Below are positions 40,555-51,114 of a stretch of 64,000 nt of DNA, piece after piece. The notes beneath the pieces are model-generated. The model searched no databases and had not been told where the DNA came from. It saw only the letters and a program-made list of their open reading frames with translations. Where the stretch lies: the NCBI GenBank assembly GCA_050084515.1, contig CM114274.1, positions 28,086,001 to 28,150,000 on the forward strand. The letters run 5' to 3'. Every line of letters starts with the position of its first letter. Positions within the stretch are counted from its first letter, which is position 1. The stretch is from Blasia pusilla. Taxonomy: Eukaryota > Marchantiophyta > Marchantiopsida > Blasiales. The translations under genes were made by a program, and so were the position numbers.

Positions 40555-41072
40555 CTAACGCCCAAACTCACCAACAACAGAGACAATATCAGCAACACCT
40601 AGAGAACTATGGCTACTACTAAGTGGGCCTCTACCATTGGCATCTCCAACCGCCTGAGCCCGCCACAAAAGCCCATTTTCTTGGGCATGCTGCAACCCTA
40701 TGGAGACCTGTTGCCTATAATAAAGAATTTCAGTGGCTAAGGACAACCCATTTCTCGACTAGAGATGATGGGGGAAATCCGTAATGAACAAATCAAACCT
40801 CTCGCCCATAGCCTCGTACATCTCAATGGCTAGGGGGATATATCGATGTCCGTCATGAAATTGACTCTAAATGTGGGTCTTCTTTAGTGCCGCCGCCGCT
40901 CCTTGTAGCAATCTCCCTTGTGCCACTACTTGGGCTTGCACCGCCTCCCGTGTGGGATCTGTCACTACAACATCCACTACCACCACCTCAAACTCCCACG
41001 TCATGTAGAGATCAGCACGGATAAGGGAATCTCGCATGGAGTATAGTGCCTCTCTCTGTGCACATAGAAGCC
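40555..41072 (-). pseudogene. Decayed coding frame of unknown family, interrupted by element A
   Basis: A single minus-strand frame continues from the left target site of element A down to 40555, about 170 codons broken by two TAG codons (near 40867 and 40758). It reads REWLLCAQREALYSMRDSLI, then RADLYMTWEFEVVVVDVVV, AVQAQVVAQGRLLQGAAAAL and EMYEAMGERFDLF. No domain recognised. The 5' continuation should lie beyond element A at 60375 upward, but the frame meets a TGA just before the insertion site. Origin (host gene or older transposon) is unclear. Confidence 0.4.
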
Positions 41073-41076
41073 ACTC

Positions 41077-41684
41077 TGTCATGGTAGATGAGGCGTAGGG
41101 CAAAATAGTATTGAGACCTTAGAGGGGTCTTGTACTTCCCTATTTTGAGAGGTCATATGTGACTTGCTCTTAGGAGGTGACCTACGAGTGTAGGTCACCC
41201 TTTCCTTTAAGAGGAGTGGCAACCTTGGAGAGGTTGACCTTCCTAGCCATGTATGGTTCCACTTGGACCTATAGGGTCATGGGTTAGTTTTTAGTTGGTC
41301 TCATGAGGGGACCACATGTGTAGTTGTTAGGGAGCTAGTATGGGTGTACTACAGGTTGGTAGTGACTTGATAGGAGGGAGGTGACCTATGTGTACAGGTC
41401 ACCCATGGAGGTGCCCAGGGGGGTATACCTCGGATGAGTCTCATTTGGAGCTCATCTCCTTAGGATTGTAGACCCTTGTTGGGATCCGTGATACACTGCA
41501 ACGTGCATGTATTGAGCTGGATTCTCTCATTTTGGGAATCCTTGTGTATACTTTCTCTTGCTGTTACACCAGTGCGTATCTGAATCATGAGTATGGTTGT
41601 TTGGATGAAGCACGATTGGTTGCAGGTTTCATTAGAGTTTATAGTGCGTATTCAACTTTATATCCTAAGGAGATGCACGCTGGT
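41077..41684 (+). repeat. 5' LTR of element A, lacking its 3'-terminal segment
   Basis: Aligns with 59646-60255: GTAGGG, GAGGGGTCTTGTACTT, CTATTTTGAGAGGTCATATG, GGTGACCTACGAGTGTAGGTC and TTACACCAGTGCGTATCTGA in the same order. Similarity stops after GCGTATTCAACTTTAT. The 3' LTR goes on for about 115 bases to CGCACGACA; the 5' LTR does not. Confidence 0.85.
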
Positions 41685-43860
41685 TCTGAATAGAGAGAAA
41701 GGCGCGCTCAATTTATGGTGTAGAGCATAATTGTGATGCTATGGAGTTTGCATGAATTGCAAGCTAGTGTATCTTGACCATGGGGGAGGATATGGGTCAG
41801 AAGAATTGCTGAAATCGAAGTGAGATGTTTAGAATTGAGAAATCTGTGAAATGCGATAGATTTGACAAGATTCGAAGAGGGGGAGGCTTCTCAATCCTGG
41901 TGGAATTGCTCAAGAGTGGACCAATTGAGGATCAGATTGTAGGGACGGAGTTCTTGGGACAATTTTGGTGAAGAAATCAGCGTCAATCGTGACCTAGTTG
42001 AGTGTGGGCAAGTCAGCAAGTGCATGGGGACTTCGTTGCTGATTTTGAATCAGGTGTGTTTGATTCTAGACCAAATCAGATGAATGTTGGGCAAGAGGAA
42101 AATCAAGCAAGAAGCGAATGTAAGGAAGGCACAATGGTTTTTGATTATGAAGGATTTGGTAAGATTTGAATTAGCCATCGGAAAGCTCGCAAAAAACTGA
42201 GTCTAACAATGAAAACGGGACAAAAAACGGAGTCGATTTGAGGAATATTCCAAAAATATTCCCCATAGCCACATAGATTCCCTAAGTTGAGCGGATCACC
42301 GATGTGGAAAGGGTAGGAGAGCAGCGTTGAAGCTATTGTGCGAGGCATCAAAACTCAAGTTCTGATAGCCCTTGTTTGGAAAGTGAGAAGGAGTGAGGAG
42401 GAGGAGAGCTCTTCATTCAATCAGAACTAAAATTCCAATTTCCCTTGTGAATGTGGTTTAGGAAAGGCAAGGAAGAAGTTACCAGGTAGCTTTCCCTCGG
42501 TGAGAGGTTGAGAAAGTGTGGGGTGCCGCTAGTATGGAGGAACTAGCGCCACTAGTTTGGAGCCGTTACTAGAGCATAGCTAGGATTGCTAGCCATAGAG
42601 TTAGTGGAGTTGAGGGAGGCATGAGAACTTAAGTTCAGATTTAGAGAGCCCTCCCAAGAGGCAGTTCGGAGCAGAGCGGCGAAGTGGGAATCGGAACTGA
42701 AGTTGTGATTCAACAGCAAGGGCGGAGTCATCTGAACAGCGTGGCACGACACGACATGTTATGGCGCGGCAAGGGTGACAAGGAGTTGCAAAAGGGATTT
42801 GGAACTCAAGCTCCATTTTGAGCATAGTTGAGCCGAGCTGTGGTTCAACTACATGGTGGTCATCTCGACAACGTAGCAAAGATTGGCGCAGCGGGAGTGA
42901 CAAGGAAGTAAGAAGGATTTGGAACTCAAGTTCCAATTCTGTCTCAGTTGGAGAACAATGGAGTGTCTCAACTATAGTTGACTATTGCATGGCATAGTGC
43001 GGCGACGTAGAACTACGAAGTGAAGCGAGGAGGAAATTGGAATTGAAGTTCCAATTGTGCTCTTCTATTGTGGGTCTTCTGTACAAGGAGGTGGAGTTGA
43101 TAGGAAGGAGGCAATCAGAACTTCAGGAGTTCCTTCCGATTCCGCTCTTGAGTAGTGGTGTGTCTTCTCTACAAGGAGGTGGAGAGGATAGTGAGGGCAA
43201 TTAGAATTCAAGTTCTTATCCCCTTTGGCCTAAGAAGTGGGGTCGGCGTGAGGCTCAATTTCAGGTTGGCGTTCAAAGGAAGGAGAGGAGAATCAAAACT
43301 GAAGTTCCTATTCTGCGGCCTCTCAAGTGGGGCGCGGCTCTTTTTCAGGCATGGCGAGGGAGGAAGGAGAAAGAATCAGAACTGTAGTTCCAATCTGCGG
43401 AGTGTCAAGTGGGCGAGGCTCTCCCTACCAAGGCGCGGCGCGACGTGTGAAGTAGAGAGGGAGGAGTGAGCAATTGGAACTGAAGTTCCAACTGTGAAGG
43501 AAGGAGTGAGCCAAGAACATTCACAACTGAATTTGGCTCTCTTTCAGCTGAAGGATTTTTAGACGCCCAAGTTTTAGGCGAGTTGGCAAAACAGTGTAGC
43601 AATCGGAACCCAAGTTTTCATTGGGATCGAACCGTCGCCCTTTTCTATCCCGAGGTAGTCTCCAATGGATCCGACGTTCGTGGCGCAACACGAATTGGAA
43701 TTGAAGTTCCCATTCACATGTGAGTTTGGTGTAGTGAAGCGTGGCGGAGAAGTGAGTGGGAGGTGAGGCTTCGAGGCGGAAGAGGTGTCGAAGGTGCGAG
43801 TGGGCGTGAGAAGTGTCAAAGGCGCCAGGCGCTAGCTTGCTGGGTGAGGACTTGGCAAGC
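41685..43860 (+). other. Long leader of element A with palindrome array
   Basis: About 2.2 kb between 5' LTR and gag. The first 0.65 kb shows no repeat or frame. From 42349 it consists of a degenerate array of units built around a near-palindrome. Minus-strand frames across it (with LEFQ-like repeats) arise from the palindromes and are not genes. No second gene is visible here. Confidence 0.7.
42349..43720 (+). repeat. Array of about 14 near-palindromes in element A leader
   Basis: A motif close to AATTGGAACT-GA-AGTTCCAATT recurs near 42353, 42421, 42629, 42689, 42801, 42919, 43034, 43109, 43198, 43291, 43375, 43474, 43601 and 43689. Spacing is mostly 75-120 bases. Arms of up to 9-10 bases pair across a 1-2-base centre. 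Sequence between sites is also related (GAGGAGG and TGGCGCGG-type runs), so this is a diverged tandem array of roughly 100-bp units. Confidence 0.85.
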
Positions 43861-43929
43861 TAATGCTGATCAAGTTCAACATAACTTTGAGGTCACCCAT
43901 CCCAGTTCTATTCCTCCAAAGTATGCTTA

Positions 43930-45423
43930 ATTGGAGAGTTCTTTTGCATGTTGTGGTACCAACATACCCACAAGGAAGTGATGGCTGGTTGTTGCATACA
44001 AGGGGATTTATTCACTTATCCACCGTTGTTGTGGGACATGGATGACATCTATGGGTACAAAGGACCACGAAGGTATTCGGGCATGGTGGGAACCATCGAG
44101 TTGGATGATTTCATTCAGGAGTTCGATAGTTGGTGCGATGCATAGAAGATGCGCAACAAAACTCTTCACTCCTTTCATGGCATGGAAGGGCCTGTTCCAA
44201 CATTTGGAGGGACCACCCATGGATGATTACCATGAGTTTTGGAGGCTAACTTGATTGAGATTGAGGAATGGAGATAGTATTGGTCTCCCGATTATGTATC
44301 GATCACCATTGGCGTGTAATGTATGATGTGGTGAGAGAGTGACCATGTAACATGTATCGGTGACACTTGGATGATGATATGCAGAGTGATGGTGTCATAG
44401 GGGGAGCAGAGTCATCGACCACTCCACCCATATTTAACCCCATCGTGGAGTTCTTCACCGAGTTGAGGAAGAACTACCAGGGGTGCGGACGGATAAGCTT
44501 GAGGAGTCTACAAGAGTTTCAATGGAAGACCGGAGAGAGTCTTCGAGAGGCATTCACACGAATGCGATGATTGATCAGCGTGACTCAGGGAGTCACACCA
44601 GGCACAGCAAGTAGTGCAATATTGGTATGGGATCTTGGATAGAGATCTGCGGCGAGTTCGAGATGCCACATTGTTGCAGGAAGCATCACCTACGTTGAAG
44701 GTGGTCTTATTATCGGAGCGCATTGAGCTCAACATGATCGAGGAGAGAGTAGTGACCATGGGATTCAGTAAGGATCCATCACATAGTGGGTCGACATCTT
44801 CACGACCACAACCGACTACTCCGTTACGTAGTCAGGGCAAGAGGAGGTGCACCATCGAGGGCCCAAGGTGCATATAGAGGACCTGGGGGACAAAAGCCCC
44901 TAGCTTCTTTTTGCTAGTCAACAAAGACGAGTGTTGTTTGTTGGATGTGTGGTAATCACCACAAACAAGAGTGTCCTCAGAGAGGTGGTGGATTGGAGGG
45001 GATCACACATGGAGTTATGAGGCATCTCGGGAGGCCATCGACGATGTGATCATTGTCACAGAGATGGGCACACACCGAGACCATTGTTTTGATCTTCATC
45101 CCGAGTTACGTAATGGGAGAGGTCCAGTTGTGAGTGATCGCGGACGTGGTGCTGCATCACAGAGAGGTCGTGGTGGTCCAAGACGTGGTGGAGGTCGAGG
45201 TCTACCATCGGGTAGAGGGCATGGAGGACTTGCAATGGAGCATGCCACAGGAGCGGGGATGGCTAACCGCATTGAGCAGTTGGAGCAGATTGCGGCCATG
45301 TCATTGGCTCAACATAGGCCCACGCCAGGTAGGGAAGCATCACATCTTATGCACTTGATCGGAGATCTAGATGGGATAGGATTCATGTGCAATGTTGCCC
45401 AGGTTGATGCTTCCACCGCATAG
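43930..45423 (+). pseudogene. Element A gag, decayed
   Basis: Broken frames keep gag features. There are capsid-type segments (ELDDFIQEFDSWCDA, AWKGLFQHLEG, LQEFQWKTGESLREAFTRMR), then a degraded CCHC zinc knuckle reading CWMCGNHHKQEC near 44942-44977, one residue short of canonical spacing. A tail follows that is rich in Arg-Gly (SDRGRGAASQRGRGGPRRGG, 45127-45230). Gag packages element RNA in the particle. At least four stops or shifts separate the pieces. The RGG-like tail could add RNA affinity (inference). Confidence 0.75.
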
Positions 45424-46570
45424 TGACTCGAGCCATGGGGAAGGCATTAGGAGTCAAGAGGAGCATCAGGAGAGTTAGATCCATAGAGAGGGGAGATGCG
45501 GGTAAGCAAACTAGACTCCCTCAATCATTTACTTTACATTATTAGAGGCTCGACATCATCATGAGACCCCTGAGTGTTCCCTACTGCCTAGGGTAAGGGT
45601 AAGGGAGTTAGTGTGGAGATGTTACCTCAGGACATAGATGAGATGAGAGTCATCTCCATGGATTCAACGGATGCATGGCATGTTGAGAGTAGCCACATCC
45701 ACCATGCTTGCTCCATTATTTTTAGCACATGATGTTGTTAGGATGGGAGGTCATCCATCAGAGGTTTTTTGGTTAGCTGCCACATTGAGTGAGAGCAATG
45801 AGGATTTGTCCTAGTGTTGGGACTAGCCAAGAGTGTGAGAGTGGTGTCCATAGATGAGGGATTAGGACAACCACTAGTGGGTCATGGCATGGCAGGTTAC
45901 GGTTGCTAGACTTGCTGAGTTACCAACGAGACCAGCCATTGAGCGCATGAGAGTAGTACCAGGTGTGGTCATACTAGATAACCAGAGTGGTGTATTTCAG
46001 TCTAGTTGGACCCACCGGTCAGGTATATCGACCACAATGAGTCTTGTTGGACTCAAGAGCACAACCCTTTGATGTTGGGTAAGGCGGCAATTAGTGGTTG
46101 GGGTTACGGAAGACCGATGTGAGAGATGTCCATTTGTTATTCAAGACATCATTGGGGGGTTTGGATCCTCTCAATTTATGACATGTCAGAGTTGGTAGTG
46201 AGAGTTAACCCGATCACCCGACAGATGGCTCTATGGTACGAGCCAAGGTTCACCACCACAGAGCGAGTCCTATATGATGTTTGGTTGGCGGTGTTTTTTT
46301 GTACCCCATGGGATTTCTCATTGATTATTGGGAGGAGAGAGTCTACTATACAGCCTGGTTGGCAGTCAAGAGATGGGCGGGTGACTCATCTACCAATGCG
46401 ATTCATTGGAGGCGTTGGACTTCATGATTCACATACGATGGGCAACCTAGCAGCCTTCAGTTCTTTATTCACATGGCCTGGAGACTTGATGGAGGAGGAC
46501 TCTGCTATCGAGGATTGCGGAGAGATGTTGACCATGCATGTGATGATGCATCATGTTGCTCTACCACCCA
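45424..46570 (+). other. Element A region between gag and methyltransferase core, unassigned
   Basis: Protein-like frames occur (AELPTRPAIERMRVVPGVVI; SELVVRVNPITRQMALWYEP; PWDFSLIIGR) but no retropepsin D-S/T-G motif or other domain is clear to me. A protease is expected in or near here; the part directly before motif I may be an N-terminal extension of the methyltransferase. Confidence 0.4.
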
Positions 46571-47630
46571 TTGCATGGCAATACCCGGAGGATGGTATTT
46601 GTATGTTAGATCTATTTGGTGGGATCAACACTGGTTTAGTTGTTGTTTTGCAAGGGGATTTGGGTACGTAAGTACCTATATGTGGAGATGGATGAGACAT
46701 CACGACGAGTCTCATTACAACATGTAGCAGATTGGCACATAGGTACCCACACCTTTACCACTATCTGCAATTGTTGGATATTTGCATGCATTACCACCAT
46801 ATATTCATTGTTGGGGGCGCAGGATCTTGTTAGAGTTGGTCCTGTACATTTGATATAGTAGGATGGCCATGTTAGGGTCAGGGTCATTCTACTGAGGGTT
46901 GGGTCATGGTTGACCCACGTTGACCATGTTTTGGGAGATGTTGAGAGTGTTGAGACACTTACAGACATCTCAGACACATTCTCCCGCATACATTTTGGAG
47001 AATGTCCCCTTGTTGGGTGATGTACGCACACGAGTCATAGCGAGTGTACATCAGGTGCGGTCATGGATTGGACCGGCAGTCTTGTTGGATGCAGCAGGAG
47101 TTGGATCTAGGCGCATCGACCACGTTTATGGTGGACCAACTTGATACCTTCGGAGGTCTTGAGGAGGGCTTATGATAGTGTCATCCGACCACCACATTTG
47201 ATAGTGGATGACATTTTGGACCAGGGACGGCAGTCTCAAGGAGTGAGACATGCGGATCGACCACCATTGGCATTGGTCAATCAAGTAGGGTACCCGAGAG
47301 CGGCATTACCTACATTGGTGAGTTACCCATCATCTCATGCATTTAGAGAGGGGGGACCAGGTCTCATTTGGGATCATCATGTACGGATAGTTAGTGGAGC
47401 CCAATGCCGATGAGAGAGAGAGCGGGCTATGGGTTTCCCCATTGGTACTACAGACCACACCATTGATCATTGAGGCATTACGTTGTCAGGTGTTAGGTCA
47501 AGCTATGGATCTGAATTGCTTGACATGGATTGTGAGTCTTGGATTGGTTGAGCAAGCAAGAGATGAGAGACACATCTGTTACTCCTTGCCCATTGGTGAG
47601 CTCTTTGCCTACGAGGACGGTAGAGGCTAG
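46571..47630 (+). pseudogene. C5 cytosine DNA methyltransferase (DNMT3-like, canonical motif order) carried by element A
   Basis: Would transfer a methyl group from AdoMet to cytosine C5. Blocks in order: motif I MLDLFGGINTGL (46606-46635, AdoMet loop); YLYVEMDETSRRV (46664 on, acidic AdoMet-contact block); VGPVHLI then GWPC, with the catalytic Cys at 46870-46872; AYILENVPLLGDVRTRV with ENV at 46998-47006; GPAVLLDAAGVGSR then AHRPRLWWTNL (47111-47143); target-recognition part with PTLVSYPSSHAFREGGPG; NADERE and RAMGFP (47403-47440); C-terminal VLGQAMDLNCLTWI. The order is canonical, unlike plant DRM enzymes; AHR-x-R-x-x-W and ERE-x-x-MGFP resemble DNMT3. Lesions: shift after motif I, TAG right after the catalytic Cys, shift before AHR, GA-run slippage in ERERE, shift before LGQ. 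Catalytically dead here; intact relatives may exist. Confidence 0.9.
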
Positions 47631-47639
47631 AGTTGGGGG

Positions 47640-48150
47640 CGAGCATGTGAGGGATCATCATCCATGGACTTCATGGGATGTACTGAGAGGTCCAGAGGAG
47701 ATTTGGCCAGAGAGAGGGAGAGAGAAGAGCAAGGTGGCAAGGTCTCATGCGAGGATGACTGACATGGTTGAGATGGCAAGCCATTGTGACCCAGGGAGCT
47801 GATTTTTGAGTTCATAGTTACCCAAGGATGTGGGTACTTTCATCAAGATTCTGATTAGCAACCAAGTTCCCTCTACTCGTCAGTGTTGTCATAGAGAGAG
47901 TGGGGGAGCCTATGATGATTGGCCCTAATCTTACAGGACTAGAGAGATGGATATGGCAATTTTGAGAGGTTATAGGAGTTGCTTTGCCTTTAGTATGAAG
48001 GACTTGGGGATGCTAAAAGGACCTGGGATACGGATTGAGTTATCCGATGATACTCCTATCTTTTGATGACCCTATAGGTATAGTGATATGGAGAGGGCGT
48101 TGATTCAGAGTAGGAGTCAGGATTTGTTGGAAGCTAGGCTAGTGGAGATG
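47640..48150 (+). other. Element A linker between methyltransferase and RT
   Basis: Broken frames, then a pre-RT segment readable as SCFAFSMKDLGMLKGPGIRI and YRYSDMERALIQSRSQDLL, the usual lead-in to a Ty3 RT. No protease motif identified. Confidence 0.55.
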
Positions 48151-50700
48151 TCACATGGTGAGTATGCATCTGCCACAGTCATGCCAGCTAAGAAAGGACA
48201 TGCATGGTAATTATACGGATAGGCGGATGTGTGGAGATTACCGACCTATCAATCGACATACTAAATCTGATAGGTATGCGATGCCCACTCTTGAGGAGAT
48301 ATTTGATGCAATTGGTCATGCCAAGGTATTCAGCTCATTGGATTTACGAGCAGGATACCACCAATTGCCCATTCGGGAGGAGGATAAGTCCAAAACTTTT
48401 GGGGAATAGATGTGCATGGTCGGGATTGTTTATATCAATGGCGGTTCTTACCCTTTGGCTTGAAGAATGCACCTGCTGAGTTTCAGCATGTCATGGATAG
48501 GATTTTGGCAGGATTGGATTTTGCCCGATGTTATATTGATGACATCTTAGTCTTTAATGCCACCTTGGAGGAGCATGAGAGACATTTACAGGAGGTATTT
48601 GAGCGGTTGAGAGCTCATGGGTTGAAATTACATCCGGATAAATGCAAATTCTTCCATGAGCAGATTGAGTTTTGGGTCATACGATCTACCCTGGAGGATT
48701 GGGAGTTCAACAATCAAAAGTGGAGGCCATTTCACGCATTCCACGCCCCACAGATGTGAGTCGAGTTTGTGCTTTCATGGGGTTGGCTAACTTCTATCGT
48801 CGGTATGTTAAAGGGTTTAGTGCGATTGCTAAAGCCCTTACTAAATTGACCAAACTAGATCAGGAGTGGCAATGGGGAGAGGAACAGGAGCAAGCTTTCA
48901 GATACTTAAGGATAAGCTAGCCTCTACACCTATTCTGAGGCGACCTATTAGGGGATGACCATTTGAGTTGCACATTGATTGGAGTATGTTAGGCCTTGGA
49001 GCGGTGCTGACACAGAGGGATGATGAGGGAAGAGAGTTTGTGGTTGCATATGCAAGTCGTTCGAACAATGCTGGAAGCTAAGAAGCTAAGTATAGTTCAT
49101 ATGAGGGAGAATGCTTGGCTATGGTATGGGTGGCACATTTCAGATGCTACTTGTTTGGCAACCCTTTTACCCTTATCATAGATCACCAACCTCTGAAATG
49201 GTTGATGGAGTCCGACAAGCTGATGGGAAAGCTTGCACGATGGGCTTTGATATTTACAGAGTATGATTTTTAGGTAGTACATAGACTTGGAGTTGTTAAT
49301 CGTGATGCGGATGGCTTGAGTCAAAATCCATGCATGAGTCAATGGGATCAGACTGGAGCACGATGGCATGATGAGACGGATGAGGAGTTGGTACCAGGAT
49401 GGCATGCGGCTACCTTTCTTTGTTTGTTGGTGATGGACTCTAGTATGGAGTGCCATGGTGCATCTCTCAAGTGAGGAGAGAGTTGAGAGTGATGTTGAGT
49501 TGTTGATTCAACGAGATATTCATGATGATGTTATGGTCCTAGAGTATCTATGGACGGGTGTTGTAGCAAGCACAGTGAGTGCTAAGGAGAGAGACCGGAT
49601 CCTACAGAGGGCCAAGAGGTTCAAGTGGGAAGGTACTCAGGTTTTGAGAGTATGGGAGGATGGTCGAGTACGGATAGTGCCACATCCATCTCAGAGAGCA
49701 CGGTTAGTGCGACATGCTCATGAGGAGTTGGGCCACTTTGGAGTAAAGCGTACATATAGCTTGCTTCAAATTCAGTATTGGTGGCATGGTATGCATGGAG
49801 ATGTGCAACAATTTGTAGCGAGGTGCATGATTTGCGATAGGGTGCGAGCATCATTCAATGCTCCCACTCCACAATTGCATCCTTTGCCGATTATGGGTTT
49901 GGGTTATCGTTGGAGTTTGGACTTTGCAGGACCCTTACCATTGACAATACGTCATAATAGGTATGTGTTGGTGATGATAGAGCATTTCTCCAAGTGGATA
50001 GAGTTGGTAGCATTTTGACAAACAAAGCAATGAGGAGGAACAACGTATGCATTTCTAGATCGTGTGCTTAGTCATTTTGGTGCTCCAACAGCGGAGGTGC
50101 TCATTGATCAGGGGATAGAGTTCCTTGGAGAGTTTCAGGTCTTATGTACACAGGCCTTAGTAGATCATCGCACTACATCTCGGGATCACCCTGAGGCTGA
50201 TGGTCTAGCAGAAGCGAGTTGTTCAGATGGTGAAAGAGGGTTGAGGAAGTATGGTTTGCAGAAAGGTCACCTAGGTGATTGGGATCTTCAACTACCATGG
50301 TTGGCTATGGGCTATAGGTTCAATCGACAAGCATCCTTGGCATCCTTTTCACCTTTTTTGTTGTATGGGAGGAACCCAGATCTCTACACAGCTATTCATT
50401 CGAGATGCTGATGGAGGTTTTGGACCTTGATGATCCAGATAGGTGGGTGAGAGCATGTTCTCAACGGGCAGATTTATTTTTCGCATTATGCCCATGGCCT
50501 TTGAGAACTTGGCGATTGCTCAACATCGAGATACTTTGAGGTATGCGACTATTTGGGGAGGAGGTTATCGGCCTAGTATTCGACATGTTTTCATCCTGGT
50601 GACTATGTTTATCTTACAGCAACACGACACCGACTACATTGGATGTGATTGCAGGGCATACGATTTTGCGAGTGCGTGAGGTATTATCTTCGGTGTTCTT
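48151..50700 (+). pseudogene. Element A pol: RT, RNase H, integrase (Ty3/gypsy)
   Basis: RT: MCGDYRPINRHTKSDRYAMP, FSSLDLRAGYHQLPI, WRFLPFGLKNAPAEFQ, and the catalytic YIDD at 48532-48543. RNase [49 protein letters not shown]. Integrase: an HHCC-type zinc region (HEELGHFGVKRTY, CMICDRVRA), core residues in RWSLDFAGPLP, EVLIDQGIEFLGEF and DHPEADGLAEA, then LPWLAMGYRFNRQ. RT precedes integrase, which defines Ty3/gypsy order. Frames shift near 48.41, 48.76, 48.92, 49.08, 49.43 and 50.02 kb. No chromodomain was recognised after the integrase. Confidence 0.92.
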
Positions 50701-50977
50701 ATCTTGGAGGGACGTGATGGATTGGTTTGGAAAGATCATTTGACTCCGCCTCTTGACTTGGTTCCTTAGGGATGTTGGTTTTGTCCCAGATGTACACAGG
50801 TGTGATAGGTAGATACAAGATGACTCTTGATGTTATGGATTGCAAGAAGATGACTAACGATGGGGCGACATAGCACCCAACCTCCTAATCTTAGCGCCAA
50901 AAGATGCATAGCATTTAGACATATTTTGTAGGCTATCTAGAGTAAGAGAGACCTAACCACCAGCTAGGGGGGCGATT

Positions 50978-51092
50978 GGGGTTGTCTAGTCGTTCATGTG
51001 TAGGGATGTTAGGATTCATAGCTAGATGGATCTTAGACATGTGTGTGCATGACAGCCAATGGATGTTGGCAGCGATGTGTATTTGCACGACA
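50978..51092 (+). repeat. Extra copy of the LTR 3'-terminal segment just before the 3' LTR of A
   Basis: Matches 60256-60370 (TGTTAGGATTCATAGCTAGA, GGATCTTAGACATGTGTGTG, ending CACGACA). Two bases later the 3' LTR starts with TGTTATAGTAG. A G-rich tract AGGGGGGCGATTGGGG precedes it and may be the polypurine tract. Confidence 0.85.
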
Positions 51093-51094
51093 GG

Positions 51095-51114
51095 TGTTAT
51101 AGTAGATGAAGCGT
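51095..51114 (+). repeat. Left piece of the 3' LTR of A, cut by element B
   Basis: The 20 bases match the start of the 5' LTR (TGTCATGGTAGATGAGGCGT). The last four, GCGT, are duplicated after element B at 59646-59649. The LTR resumes there. Confidence 0.88.

Noticed and set aside
42552-43819. Minus-strand genes across the leader of element A
   Set aside because: Their recurring LEFQ-type sequence is generated by the near-palindromes and they overlap a repeat array.
46571-47630. Plant DRM (domains rearranged methyltransferase) identity
   Set aside because: Motif I precedes the Pro-Cys, ENV and C-terminal motifs here. DRM enzymes have the motif blocks permuted, so canonical DNMT3-like order fits better.
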